Source: an uncultured Lentisphaerota bacterium (GTDB lineage: Bacteria > Verrucomicrobiota > Kiritimatiellia > CAIQIC01). From it: a stretch of 64,000 nucleotides of DNA. The position numbers and the translations under genes were made by a program. The stretch's first letter is position 1. Every line of letters begins with the position of its first letter. The stretch is from contig CAIWHP010000094.1 in the NCBI GenBank assembly GCA_903912445.1, forward strand, positions 1-64,000, written 5' to 3'. Positions 47,290 through 56,131 of the stretch are shown one piece after another. Below the pieces are notes generated by a model. That model was not told the origin of the DNA, did not search any database, and saw nothing but the letters and a program-made list of their open reading frames with translations.

Positions 47290-48597
47290 TCACGTGTTGT
47301 TGGGTTTGACGATGTAGAGGCCGAGGGTGATGGTCACGGCCTCCTCGAGGCTCATGCGCTTGAGCTCATGGCCGCGGCCCCAGGTGTCGGTGTAGAGGAT
47401 GTCGCCGGTCTGCTTGTTGAAGCCGATGATCAGCCGCACATGCCCGCCGCGCATCGGCCACATATGGGGCTCCGGGAACAGGCCCAGGTAGACGAACCAG
47501 ACCACCGGCACGCCCGTGGCGATGTTCTTGCTGATTTCGCTCTTGAAGGCCATGGCGGCGGCGGGTTTCTTGCCGCGGACCTGCAGCAGCTGGTCCATCG
47601 ACATGCTGCTCAACAGCGCCTCCAGGTTGTGCGACAGCGCGACCTTGGGCTTGCGCGCCAGCACGGCGGCCAGGTTGTAGTCGGTGACGAGGCGCTGGAG
47701 GTCGGCTTCCTGCGCGGTCTGGAAGTGCAGGCCGTTCTGCTGGGCGAGGCGCTTGAGCGCGTCCCGCATGCCCAGGCTCTTGGTGCCCTCCTGCGCGGTG
47801 CTGCCGGCAAGCTGCGCGGCATCGTGCTGGTCGAAATCCTTGCCGTAGTAGCGCATCAGGCGCGCGATAACCGCGGCGGCGCAGTAGCCCTTGAAACCCT
47901 GGTCCACCATCGGCACGTCGGGGATAAGCACGTCGCCATCGTCGAGCGTTTGCACGCGCTTGCGCAATGCGAAGATCGTCTGCGGCGTGACGAGTTTCGC
48001 CGGCGCGGCGTTGGTGGGCGCGGTGGCGGACAGCAGTTTGAGGCGGATGAATTCCGAGCGATAGAGCAGCTGCTTGCCGGCTTCGGTGTGTGGCGGGGAG
48101 CTGCTCCATTCCAGCTCCATCCGCGTGGGCGGCCGCGACCAGGCGGCGCGCTGCACCTTGGTGCGCGCGGCGCCCGCGAGGTCCGGCAGCGCGACGCCCG
48201 CCGTGGCCGTCCAGTTGGAGAGCGCCGCGACCACCTTGTTCAGCAGGCTGTTGAACTCCGCGGCGCCCAGGTCGCCCGCGTCGCCGCGATTATAAAACGA
48301 CAGCTCGACGCGCTGGATCCGGTTGCTGTCGAGACGGACCACCGCCTCCCAGGCGGGGAAATTCAGGAAGCTCAGCCGCATCCACTTGCCGCCCTGCGCC
48401 GTCGTCTTCTCCTCGTCGAGCCACGTGAAGCGCCCGGGCCGCAGTTCCGGCACCAGATTCGAGGCCGCCGCCGTCCAGAGATCGCTCCGTGAGAGAAACG
48501 CATCGAGCTTGAACGCCTCGCCGTTGTCGCGCCAGTCTGCCGCCCGGCCGGCCAGCACGCCGAGCAGCAGCCCACCACAAATGACCAAGCGTTTCAC
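47290..48597 (-). CDS. Exported C39-like papain-fold peptidase
   Basis: 435 residues with a signal peptide (LVICGGLLLGVLAGRAA). Residues 1-200 form a beta-rich region of unknown fold. From 225 the C39-like domain has the oxyanion Gln233 and nucleophile Cys239 in PMVDQGFKGYCAAAVIARLM, His386 in GGHVRLIIGFN and Asp404 in YTDTWG. These are the residues needed for cysteine-protease activity. It may cleave exported peptides or proteins; no transporter is fused. It lies 18 bp downstream of a glycosidase gene on the same strand. Confidence 0.78.
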   Translation of the reverse strand: MKRLVICGGLLLGVLAGRAADWRDNGEAFKLDAFLSRSDLWTAAASNLVPELRPGRFTWLDEEKTTAQGGKWMRLSFLNFPAWEAVVRLDSNRIQRVELSFYNRGDAGDLGAAEFNSLLNKVVAALSNWTATAGVALPDLAGAARTKVQRAAWSRPPTRMELEWSSSPPHTEAGKQLLYRSEFIRLKLLSATAPTNAAPAKLVTPQTIFALRKRVQTLDDGDVLIPDVPMVDQGFKGYCAAAVIARLMRYYGKDFDQHDAAQLAGSTAQEGTKSLGMRDALKRLAQQNGLHFQTAQEADLQRLVTDYNLAAVLARKPKVALSHNLEALLSSMSMDQLLQVRGKKPAAAMAFKSEISKNIATGVPVVWFVYLGLFPEPHMWPMRGGHVRLIIGFNKQTGDILYTDTWGRGHELKRMSLEEAVTITLGLYIVKPNNT

Positions 48598-48615
48598 GGT
48601 GTCGTCATTTCCTGA

Positions 48616-50901
48616 TTATGGGGCAACCTCCAACAGCGTCAGGCCGGCGAAATAAATCGCGCTGCTGATGTGGCGATGGTTGCTGTCGAGCAGCAACGGG
48701 CAGTCCCAGTGGAGCGTGCCGTGAATTTTACCATCGTTGGCGCCGCCCCAGTGGCCGGCGCCTTTCAGCTCGCCGACCGGGAACGTCACCCACCGCCAGC
48801 CGGTCCAGTCAATTTCCGGACCGCCGATCTGGAAGGTTTGTCCGCCGGCGTCCCTGATGCGCGCATTCAGGCGGTTGCCCGATTTGTCGCCAAAGACCCA
48901 GAGGCCGAACGCCTGTGGCCGGCCCGCGATGGCCGCCGCCGGCTTCACGTCCGGCACGCAGCGCACGAAGCGCCAGCCGGGCTCGAACTCATACGCGAGC
49001 TTGAACGCATTCGCGCACGGCGCATCCGGCCCCGGAGCGGCGACGCTCGTCACGGCGGCCTGCGCAGCTATGTTTTTATCCCCATCGAGCGCGGCGCGAA
49101 AGGCGGGAATTTCCTGCGGGATCATGCGCGGCAGATCAATTTCCGCCACCAGCCGGCCGCGCTCATCGGTCAGCTGCGCCTTCGTCGCCGTGCTTTTCGG
49201 CACCGCGAGGGTCGTCTGCTTGGCCCCCGCCGCCAACGTCACGGCAGCCTTGCCCTCGCCCACCTGCAGGTGGCCGGTGAACGCGGTCAGCCCGGGGTTC
49301 TCGATCAGGGCGCACAGCCCGCCCGCGACCGGCATGAGCGCGAGATGCAGCGGATCGGCGCGCAGGAAGTTCACGCGCTGGATCACCGGCCTGGCGGCGG
49401 CCGCCTCGGCGGTTTCATCCTTGAGCTGGAACAGCGCGCGCACCACGACCGGCAGCGTCTCGCGATCGCGACGCTGGAAATTTCCGGCCACCTCGCCGCT
49501 GGCCTGGCCGTGAGCGGGGAGCTGGAGCGTCAACTCCGCCTTGCCGGAATCGAAACCTTCCGCGCCAAAACGCGCCGTCACCGGCATGGCGAGCGGATTG
49601 TGCGCTTGAATCTTGATGACCGCGCGACCGTCGCCGGCGGCGCTGAGCGGCGCCTCGTTTTGCGGCAGCGCCTGCCACGCCGCCGCGAGCGCGAGCCGCG
49701 GATCGGGCGGCGTGACGGCGATATAGGTCGGCGCGGCCGCCAGCTCCAGCGCCAGCGGTTTGTCCGTCAGCGCAAGCGTTATGCCGTGCGGCGGAGCGAG
49801 CGTCCACGCGGCGAGTTTCTGTGCGCCATCGGCCTGCGTGCAGAGCAAGATCCAATCGTTCGTGTCGGCTGCTTCCAGCCGGCGCGCGACGCGGTAGCCG
49901 GTGAGCTCGCGCGCGAGCGCCTGCGCCGCGAGGTAGCTCGGCTTCGGCTGCAGCTGCGTCGTCACCGTGCCGAAGTTGTGCTCGTTGTAGTTCGTGTCGG
50001 AGCCGTCGTTCTTCCAGTCGTACCAGATCGAAAGCGGCACGCCGGCGAGCAGGTTGGCGAGCTGCTGCCGCGGCAGATATGCGCCTTGCAGCGCGAGCGG
50101 CGTGCCCTTGTGCTGCGTCGCATAGCCCCACTCGCCGCTGATGATCGGCATGTTTTTCTTGTCCGCCGGCGCATGGCGCGCGAGCAGCGCGCGCAGCTTC
50201 TGGTAGTCGCCCGCGGCGGTCTCCGGCGGGGTACCGCGGTAGGGATGGACGCTGACGGCGTCGAGGTCCCTCAGGATGCCGGAGGCGAACAGCGTCTCGA
50301 AGAACGGCCACGGAAATCCGGAGGAGCCCGGCGCAATGATCGTCGCCTGCGGATCGGCGGCGCGCACGGCCCGGACCGTGGCGAGCGCCAGCGCGGTGTA
50401 CTGCTCCACATCGGGCCTGGGTTTCCAGAAGCTGATGTTCGGCTCATTCCAGATTTCCCAGACGATGCGGCGCCCGCGGAAATGCGCCGCCGCCGCGCCG
50501 GCCCAGCGCGCGAACGCCGCCACGCTCTCCGCGTGTTGTGGCGAGCAGACCGCGCGCTCGACGCGATGCGTGTGCTTGTTGGTGACGCTCGTCGTTTCCT
50601 CATAGAGCCCGTTCGAATAGTCGAGGATGTAGATGGCACGCAGCCCGCGCTGCTCGAGGTTTGCCGTCAATTCGTCATAGGCCGACCAGTCGTACGCGCC
50701 CTTTTTGCGCTCCGTTCCGCCCCAGGTAAAATCCATGCGGATGAACTTGAAGCCGCCGGCGGCGATCAGGTCGAGGTCCTGCCCGCGGCCCTTGGTGAAG
50801 TGAATATTGACGCCCAAGCCCGCCGGCACGACCGGCTCCGGCAAATCCGCCGCCCACGCCGTCACCGCCAGGCCACACACACACGCGAAAAGGTTTTTCA
50901 T
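48616..50901 (-). CDS. Exported clan GH-A glycoside hydrolase (GH5/GH39-like)
   Basis: 761 residues from ATG 50901 with a signal peptide; the longer frame upstream reads through repeats. The barrel (about 25-340) has the acid/base Glu153 in VWEIWNEPN and the nucleophile Glu257 in IISGEWGYA, the standard clan A pair, plus VSVHPYRG. The C-terminal half is predicted beta-sandwich modules, the last (about 615-755) resembling a carbohydrate-binding domain (CANAFKLAYEFEPGWRFV, LNARIRDAGGQTFQIGGPEIDWTGWRWVTFPV). Substrate unknown; xylan, mannan or glucan are possible. Confidence 0.8.
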   Translation of the reverse strand: MKNLFACVCGLAVTAWAADLPEPVVPAGLGVNIHFTKGRGQDLDLIAAGGFKFIRMDFTWGGTERKKGAYDWSAYDELTANLEQRGLRAIYILDYSNGLYEETTSVTNKHTHRVERAVCSPQHAESVAAFARWAGAAAAHFRGRRIVWEIWNEPNISFWKPRPDVEQYTALALATVRAVRAADPQATIIAPGSSGFPWPFFETLFASGILRDLDAVSVHPYRGTPPETAAGDYQKLRALLARHAPADKKNMPIISGEWGYATQHKGTPLALQGAYLPRQQLANLLAGVPLSIWYDWKNDGSDTNYNEHNFGTVTTQLQPKPSYLAAQALARELTGYRVARRLEAADTNDWILLCTQADGAQKLAAWTLAPPHGITLALTDKPLALELAAAPTYIAVTPPDPRLALAAAWQALPQNEAPLSAAGDGRAVIKIQAHNPLAMPVTARFGAEGFDSGKAELTLQLPAHGQASGEVAGNFQRRDRETLPVVVRALFQLKDETAEAAAARPVIQRVNFLRADPLHLALMPVAGGLCALIENPGLTAFTGHLQVGEGKAAVTLAAGAKQTTLAVPKSTATKAQLTDERGRLVAEIDLPRMIPQEIPAFRAALDGDKNIAAQAAVTSVAAPGPDAPCANAFKLAYEFEPGWRFVRCVPDVKPAAAIAGRPQAFGLWVFGDKSGNRLNARIRDAGGQTFQIGGPEIDWTGWRWVTFPVGELKGAGHWGGANDGKIHGTLHWDCPLLLDSNHRHISSAIYFAGLTLLEVAP

Positions 50902-50930
50902 GGGCCGCAGGATACGCGTGGCGGCCGGGT

Positions 50931-51011
50931 TTTCCAAGGGTTGGAAACCCGGCCCATGGTTTTTCCAAGCCTTGGAAAAACACGCCGGTCCCGGTCCCAC
51001 GGGTTTGGAAA
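50931..51011. repeat. Palindrome cluster A6: two good copies plus one decayed
   Basis: TTTCCAAGGGTTGGAAA (50931), TTTCCAAGCCTTGGAAA (50962), and a half-preserved copy ending TTTGGAAA (about 50995-51011). Spacing is 31 and 33 bp. Located between divergent genes. Confidence 0.88.
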
Positions 51012-51059
51012 CTGCACTCGCGGCTTGACGCGGCGCGCGGGAGTCCTGACCATCCGGGC

Positions 51060-51350
51060 ATGAACTGGTGGCGCGAAACGGCGGAGGGCGTGGTGGTGAA
51101 CGTGCGGGTGGTCCCGCGCGCGCCGCGCAGCGTGGTGCAAGGCCTGCTGGGCGCTGCGCTCAAGATCCGGCTCGCCGCGCCGCCGGTCGAGGGCAAGGCG
51201 AACACGGAACTGGTCCGCTTCCTCGCGGACGCGCTCGACCTTCACGCCGGAAAAATCCAGTTGCTCGCCGGCGCAACAGGACGGAACAAGCGCGTGCTGG
51301 TTCAAGGGCTGAGCGGCGCCGGCATCGCCGCCAAATTGACCCCCGCCTAA
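51060..51350 (+). CDS. YggU-family (DUF167) protein
   Basis: 96 residues. DUF167 signature: VVVNVRVVPRAPRSVVQG, LKIRLAAPPVEGKANTELVRFLADAL, and IQLLAGATGRNKRVLVQGL. The fold is a small alpha/beta domain and the function is not established in any bacterium. It is convergent with, and overlaps by 4 bp, the patatin-like gene. The start ATG follows closely a weak ribosome site. Confidence 0.88.
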   Translation: MNWWRETAEGVVVNVRVVPRAPRSVVQGLLGAALKIRLAAPPVEGKANTELVRFLADALDLHAGKIQLLAGATGRNKRVLVQGLSGAGIAAKLTPA

Positions 51351-52225
51351 ACCAGGGCCAGCAGCGCGTCACGTTGCTGCATGGTGGCCAGATAGCCGGC
51401 TTCGATGGCGGGCGCCGCGTGGTGAAACTCCATGATGCCCACCGCGCCCACGTCGGGGCGGATCAGCACGTCCGCCGGTTCGGTGCGCAGCCGGATCGCG
51501 GCGATCTGCTGCTCGATGATGCGGATGGAATGGCCCATCACGTCAAAAATATTGGGCTGCGGCGCTTCCTCCAGCCAGCGTTTCACCGGCGCCCAGCGGG
51601 ACGCGGCCGATTTTTTCAGGCGCTGCTGCAACGTGTCGGACCACTGGTTGCCATGCGCGGCGGGGCCGGCGAAGCAATTGAGGTCCACGGCGATCACCGC
51701 CTCCACGCCGAGCGCCCGCGCAACGCTGACCGGCACCGGGTTGACCAGGCCGCCATCGGCGAGCAACATCCCGTTGCGCGGCACCGGCGTGAAGATGCCG
51801 GGGATGGCGATGCTGGCGCGCACCGCCTCGACCACGTCGCCGGAATCCAGGATCACTTCCGTGCCGGTCAGCAGGTCGGTGGCCACGGCGCGGAACGGCC
51901 GGCGCAACAGGTCGAACCGCGGCACGTCGAGATGCTCCTGGATCAGCCGGGAAATCTTGCGGCCCTCGACCAGGCCAGCGCGCGGGAGGGTGATGTCCAG
52001 AAAAGTGCGGGCCACGTCGCGCGCGGCCAGGCCCAGCGCCACCAGCTCGACGGTTTCGACCTGGTCGTTCGCTGCGAAGACACCGACCAGCGCGCCCATG
52101 CTCGTGCCGGCGATGGCGGCGACGGGGATCTTCAGTTCCTCCAGCGCACGCAGCACGCCGATGTGCGCCCAGCCGCGCGCCGCGCCGCCGCCCAAGGCCA
52201 GCCCGATCTTGCGGCTTTGCTTCAT
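51347..52225 (-). CDS. Patatin-like phospholipase (RssA/NTE type)
   Basis: 292 residues from ATG 52225, overlapping the ROK gene stop by ATGA. Patatin landmarks: oxyanion GGGAARG (12-18), nucleophile Ser42 in GTSMG, and Asp157 in LLADGGLVNP, the Ser-Asp dyad. No signal peptide. RssA-like proteins are membrane-associated lipid hydrolases. The last gene of a tatD - ROK - patatin transcription unit; no metabolic link between the three is evident. Confidence 0.92.
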   Translation of the reverse strand: MKQSRKIGLALGGGAARGWAHIGVLRALEELKIPVAAIAGTSMGALVGVFAANDQVETVELVALGLAARDVARTFLDITLPRAGLVEGRKISRLIQEHLDVPRFDLLRRPFRAVATDLLTGTEVILDSGDVVEAVRASIAIPGIFTPVPRNGMLLADGGLVNPVPVSVARALGVEAVIAVDLNCFAGPAAHGNQWSDTLQQRLKKSAASRWAPVKRWLEEAPQPNIFDVMGHSIRIIEQQIAAIRLRTEPADVLIRPDVGAVGIMEFHHAAPAIEAGYLATMQQRDALLALV

Positions 52226-53193
52226 TGCGAGGCCAGCGCCAGCGCGGCGCAGCCGACGGCGCCGGCGTCGTTGCCGAGCTTCGCCGGGAGCACCTTGATG
52301 CGCTTGAAGAAGTGCGGGCTCAGGCGTGCCGCGAGATGTTGACGGAGCGGATCGAACAGGATTTTCCCGCTGGCCGCGACGCCGCCGCCGATGATGAACG
52401 CCTCCGGCTGCAGCAGATAGGTCACCGACGCGAGCGCCGTGGCCAGGCAGTCCGCCACATAGTCGAAGACCTCCAACGAGAACTTGTCGCCGGCGTGCGC
52501 CGCCTTGGCGATCAGCTTCGGCGTGATCAGCGCGTAGTCGCCTTGGCAAAGTTTGGTGAGCGACGATTTGTGGCCGGCCTTCAGCAGGCGCACGGTGTGT
52601 TCGATGATGCGCTGGTTGCCGATGTACTGCTCCAGCCCGCCGCGGCCCTGCGGCGAAACGACGCCGTTGCGCTCGATAGAAATGTGGCCGAGCTCGCCGG
52701 CCATCGAGTAGGCGCCGCGATAGACCTTGCCCTTGAGCACGATGCCGCCGCCGACGCCCGTGCCGAGCGTGATGAAGACCGCCGTCTGGAATTCTTTGCC
52801 GCCGCCGAAGACGATTTCGCCGAACGCCATCATGTTCGCGTCGTTATCCACGTAGGCCGGCAGGCCCAGTTTTTTCTCCATCTGCGCGGTCAGCGAGACA
52901 TGGGTCCAGCCGGGAACGTTCGTCAGGTCGTGGATAAAACCTTTTTCGAAATCCACGAAGCCCGGCACGCCGACGCCGACGCCCGCGAGCGCGGACTTTT
53001 TCAGGCCGCAGGCCTTGAGCATGTTCGCGATGCAGACCGCGACGGCCTCCAGCCACGCCGCCTGGCCCGACGCCTCGGCGGTCACAAATTGTTCGCGCGC
53101 GGCAATCTTGCCCTGCGCGTTCACGAGGGCGAGCTTCACGCTCGTCCCGCCAAAATCCACGCCCACCGCGAATTGCTTGCCGCTCTTCTTCAT
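52222..53193 (-). CDS. ROK-family sugar kinase (glucokinase-like) without the zinc motif
   Basis: 323 residues from ATG 53193 with AGGGGAG upstream. ATP-binding GVDFGGTSVKLALV, catalytic DNDANMMAFGE with Asp, GTGVGGGIVLKG, and SMAGELGHISIE are all present. The usual CxCGxxGCLE zinc site is replaced by SPQGRGGLEQYIG, so the structural zinc of most ROK proteins is absent. It probably phosphorylates glucose or a related hexose. Overlaps tatD upstream and the patatin gene downstream, each by ATGA. Confidence 0.88.
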   Translation of the reverse strand: MKKSGKQFAVGVDFGGTSVKLALVNAQGKIAAREQFVTAEASGQAAWLEAVAVCIANMLKACGLKKSALAGVGVGVPGFVDFEKGFIHDLTNVPGWTHVSLTAQMEKKLGLPAYVDNDANMMAFGEIVFGGGKEFQTAVFITLGTGVGGGIVLKGKVYRGAYSMAGELGHISIERNGVVSPQGRGGLEQYIGNQRIIEHTVRLLKAGHKSSLTKLCQGDYALITPKLIAKAAHAGDKFSLEVFDYVADCLATALASVTYLLQPEAFIIGGGVAASGKILFDPLRQHLAARLSPHFFKRIKVLPAKLGNDAGAVGCAALALASQ

Positions 53194-53993
53194 GTTGCTC
53201 CCCTGATGTTGAACAAAAGTTCGGCGTTCATTGTAGTCTGCCGCGCGACGTCTTCCAAGGCTGCGCCGCGCGCCGCCGCCAGCGCGCGCGCCACGTCGGC
53301 GACGAACGCCGGCTCGTTGCGCTCGCCGCGGTGCGGCACCGGCGCGAGATAGGGCGCATCCGTCTCGACCAGCAGCCGGTCGGCCGGCACCAGCCTGGCC
53401 GCCTCGCGGATGCTGTCGGCATTGCGGAAGCTCGTGATGCCGCTGAAGCTGACGAACAGGCCCGCCTCCAAAACACGCCGCACAAAATCCGGGCCGCCCG
53501 TGAAACAATGCAACACGCCCAGCCGTGCCGGATCGCCCGGCCAGGCCGCCGCGTGCTCCTTGAGCAGCGCGAGGGTGTCGTCCTCGGCCTCGCGGCTGTG
53601 GACGACCACCGGCAGCCGCCGCGCGCGGGCCAGCGCCAGCATCTCCGCGAACAGCGCGCGCTGCGCGTCGCGCGTCTCCGGGCTGTAGTGATAGTCGAGG
53701 CCGATCTCGCCGACGGCGACCGCGCCGGGCCGGTCGAGGATCTGTTCCAGCGCCGGCAGCTCGCGCGGCTCGGTCGCCAGATAACGGTCGAAGCCCGCCG
53801 CGAAATAAATCTCCCCCGGATATTTTGCGGCGCAGTCCGCCGCCAGCGCGTTGCCTTCCGGCGCGCCGCCCATCGCGACCAGGCGCCGCACGCCCGCCGC
53901 GCGGGCGCGGGCCAGCACGGCCTCGATTTCGTCCTTGATGCGGAAGACATCGAAGTGCACGTGCGTATCCACGAGTTGGAAGTCCGGTGACAC
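53190..53993 (-). CDS. TatD-family metal-dependent hydrolase (second copy)
   Basis: 267 residues. Metal motif DTHVHF, GFDRYLA, GEIGLDYHY, VVHSREAEDDTLALL, VLHCFTGGPDF, SFSGITSFRNADSIRE and LVETDAPYLAP place it firmly in the TatD family, nearer to the standard YcfH/TatD type than the copy at 25688-26464. It is the first gene of the three-gene minus-strand unit and is divergent from pgl. Confidence 0.9.
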   Translation of the reverse strand: MSPDFQLVDTHVHFDVFRIKDEIEAVLARARAAGVRRLVAMGGAPEGNALAADCAAKYPGEIYFAAGFDRYLATEPRELPALEQILDRPGAVAVGEIGLDYHYSPETRDAQRALFAEMLALARARRLPVVVHSREAEDDTLALLKEHAAAWPGDPARLGVLHCFTGGPDFVRRVLEAGLFVSFSGITSFRNADSIREAARLVPADRLLVETDAPYLAPVPHRGERNEPAFVADVARALAAARGAALEDVARQTTMNAELLFNIRGAT

Positions 53994-54115
53994 GGGCGGG
54001 ATTTCTAACGGTTCGGCCCGCCCGCCGCAAGATTTTCCAAGCGGCCGGGAAAAAAGTGGACAGGCGGCCGGCGGCGGGTATGTTGGCGCGCGGCCGCTGG
54101 CCGCCCAAGGACATT

Positions 54116-54784
54116 ATGCAAATTATACGCTTCCCCTCGGCGGAGAAACTCACGGACGCGCTGGTTGATTTGCTCGCAGCGGAATTTGGGCGCGGCTCGG
54201 CTGCGCCGCGCCTCGTCATGCTGGCCGGCGGACGCACGCCGCTCGCCGCCTACGCGGAGCTTGCCGCGCGCGGGCGCGCCGCCGATCCCAACCTGCATCT
54301 CTGCGTGAGCGACGAACGCCTCGTGCCGGTGACTTCGCCGGAGAGCAACGCAGGCCAGCTCGCCGGGCTGGTGCAGGCGCTGCAGCTGCCGCCGGAGCGC
54401 ACGCTCTTTCCGAACCCGGAGCTGCCGGCCGCCGAGGCCGTGCGCGACTGGAATGCGCAACTCGCCGCTTTTCTCAAACGCGGCGGTACGCTGCCGCTCG
54501 GCATCCTCGGCCTGGGCAGCGATGGGCACACGGCTTCCCTTTTCACCCTGGACGATGTGGAGCGCAGCCGCGGCGTGCTCACGCTGGCCGTGCTGCGCCC
54601 GAGCGGGCCGCAACGTATCTCGCTCTCGGCGGAGTTGCTGGCGAAGTTCACCCGCTTGATTTTCGTCACCGCCGGCGCGGAAAAACAGCCGATGATCGCA
54701 CGCCTGGCCACGGCCCCGCTGACGATCCCCGCCGGCGCGGCCATTGCGCGCGCAACACGTGTCGAATGCTGGTGCGCCGACTGA
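54116..54784 (+). CDS. pgl: 6-phosphogluconolactonase
   Basis: 222 residues from ATG 54116, preceded by AAGGA. It hydrolyses 6-phosphoglucono-lactone in the pentose phosphate pathway. Family marks: LVMLAGGRTPLAAYAEL, CVSDERLVPVTSPESNAGQL, GILGLGSDGHTASLF and RLIFVTAGAEKQ, typical of the DevB type. The genes for Zwf and Gnd are not in the window. A half-copy of the TTTCCAAG palindrome (about 54034-54052) lies in the gap before it. Confidence 0.93.
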   Translation: MQIIRFPSAEKLTDALVDLLAAEFGRGSAAPRLVMLAGGRTPLAAYAELAARGRAADPNLHLCVSDERLVPVTSPESNAGQLAGLVQALQLPPERTLFPNPELPAAEAVRDWNAQLAAFLKRGGTLPLGILGLGSDGHTASLFTLDDVERSRGVLTLAVLRPSGPQRISLSAELLAKFTRLIFVTAGAEKQPMIARLATAPLTIPAGAAIARATRVECWCAD

Positions 54785-54928
54785 TGCGCATTAGGGACCC
54801 CGGCCACTTTCTCTTGCCGCCAGCCCCGGCGCATGCCTGCGTGGGACCGGTCGACACGCCAGTCCCGGTGTCACCCGTCAGAAACATGAAGTCGGCAGGG
54901 CCGCGCGGCCAGGCAGGGCTGCGGTCCA

Positions 54929-55117
54929 TCAATCGCATAGCAGCGCAAACAAAGAGCCGAGGAAGAAGCCCCCGACCATACCGCCGAGGATGTAATAGAT
55001 GCCCTCAGGGGACGTGATCCGTCCGGCTACATCGGATGGGATGGCCCACATGCCGGCTAGTCCGCCAGCCGCGACCGGCGTGACCAACAGCACTAGTTTT
55101 TTAAAAAATGAGATCAC
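54929..55117 (-). CDS. Small membrane protein, 62 residues
   Basis: Starts at GTG 55117 with AGAGG nine bases upstream. Two transmembrane helices (LVLLVTPVAAGGLAGMWAI and GIYYILGGMVGGFFLGSLFALL) with a short loop and a Lys-rich N-terminus (FFKKL). Glycines spaced in the second helix (GGMVGGFFLG) suggest tight helix packing. Two TAGGA-type palindromes lie 78-117 bp upstream. No family recognised. Confidence 0.6.
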   Translation of the reverse strand: MISFFKKLVLLVTPVAAGGLAGMWAIPSDVAGRITSPEGIYYILGGMVGGFFLGSLFALLCD

Positions 55118-55194
55118 GCCGTGTGCCTCTGAACCGTTCTAACTGCAGCGCTGAAAGCCCGTAAGCGAGTATCATCGGCCAAGGCTGGAAACAT

Positions 55195-55234
55195 ATAGGA
55201 CGTTCATCCTATTGATGAGTAGGACTTGGTCCTA
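55195..55234 (-). promoter_or_regulatory. Two TAGGA/TCCTA palindromes upstream of the small membrane protein gene
   Basis: ATAGGA-N6-TCCTAT (55195-55212) and TAGGACTTGGTCCTA (55220-55234, 6-bp arms, 3-base centre). They are AT-rich islands in GC-rich DNA and look like dimer-binding operators. A matching site lies upstream of the Sel1 gene. Confidence 0.55.
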
Positions 55235-55309
55235 ATCTCACTCAAGGCGGCTCGACCGCGCGGCGGTCAGGCAGGGTGGACGCCCCGCGCAGCCTGCTGG
55301 GCGTGCGGC

Positions 55310-56131
55310 CTATCGGGCCGCAGGCCCCGGCCCTGCGGCGGCGTGGTGGACAGGCTTTTTTTCTGGCCGCCATTGCTGCGCCTGCGCTTGTGCGTCAGCC
55401 CTTTGCATGGCGGTCATTTGCTCGGCCAGCTTCGTACACTCCGCGCTTCCGCCCCCCCCCGCGATGGATAACCATTTGTAGGCCGCAACCACATCTCTTG
55501 TCACGCCATCGCCTTGGCCATAGCACACGCCCAGCTTGAACTGGGCCTCGGCATGGCCTTGTTGCGCCGCCTGCTGGAACCACGCGAAGGCGGCGGCCTT
55601 GTCCGTTTTCACCCCCTCGCCGGTGAAGTAGCACATGCCCAGGTTGAACTGGGCCTCGGCCAAGCCCTGCTGGGCCGCTTTACGGCACCACGCGACGGCG
55701 GCGGTCTTGTCCTTTTTCACCCCCTCGCCGGCGAGGTAGCACCAGCTCAGCTGATACTGCGCGACGGGCTGGCCCCGCTCCGCGGCTTTGCGATACCACT
55801 GGAGGGCTTCTCGCTTGTTCTCGGCAACTCCTCTGCCGGTGTAATAACACACGCCCATATTGTGACAGGCATCCGCATGTCCCTTTTCCGCGGCTTTACG
55901 CAGCCACTGGATGCCTGCCGCCGCGTTTATGCTCAAGCCTTTACCGGTCAGACAACAACAGCCCAAGCTGTTCTGAGCTTCGGGATCGCCCTGCTCGGCC
56001 AGGGCACGGAGGCAACTGATGTTGACGGCATTGGTCGTCACACCGGACTGGGCGACCAAGCCCGCCCTGCCGGCCACGTGCGCCAAGCAAACCGCCACGC
56101 CCGCTGCACAGACCATGAGGTTGCGCCACAT
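55310..56131 (-). CDS. Exported Sel1-repeat protein
   Basis: 273 residues from ATG 56131 (GGAGAG upstream; an earlier start at 56152 lacks this). Signal peptide, then five tandem Sel1/TPR-like repeats of 36 residues, each of the form GxAEAQxxLGxCYxxGxGVxxDxxxAxxWxxKAA, and a short Gln/Pro-rich tail. Sel1 proteins act as adaptor surfaces for protein complexes, often in the periplasm. A run of nine G in the coding strand (C at 55452-55460) sits in the last repeat. A palindromic operator-like site lies 85-99 bp upstream. Confidence 0.88.
   Translation of the reverse strand: MWRNLMVCAAGVAVCLAHVAGRAGLVAQSGVTTNAVNISCLRALAEQGDPEAQNSLGCCCLTGKGLSINAAAGIQWLRKAAEKGHADACHNMGVCYYTGRGVAENKREALQWYRKAAERGQPVAQYQLSWCYLAGEGVKKDKTAAVAWCRKAAQQGLAEAQFNLGMCYFTGEGVKTDKAAAFAWFQQAAQQGHAEAQFKLGVCYGQGDGVTRDVVAAYKWLSIAGGGGSAECTKLAEQMTAMQRADAQAQAQQWRPEKKPVHHAAAGPGPAAR

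Noticed and set aside
45571-48492. 973-codon plus-strand frame
   Set aside because: Antisense to uvrC and the C39-like peptidase gene; no domain and typical shadow composition.
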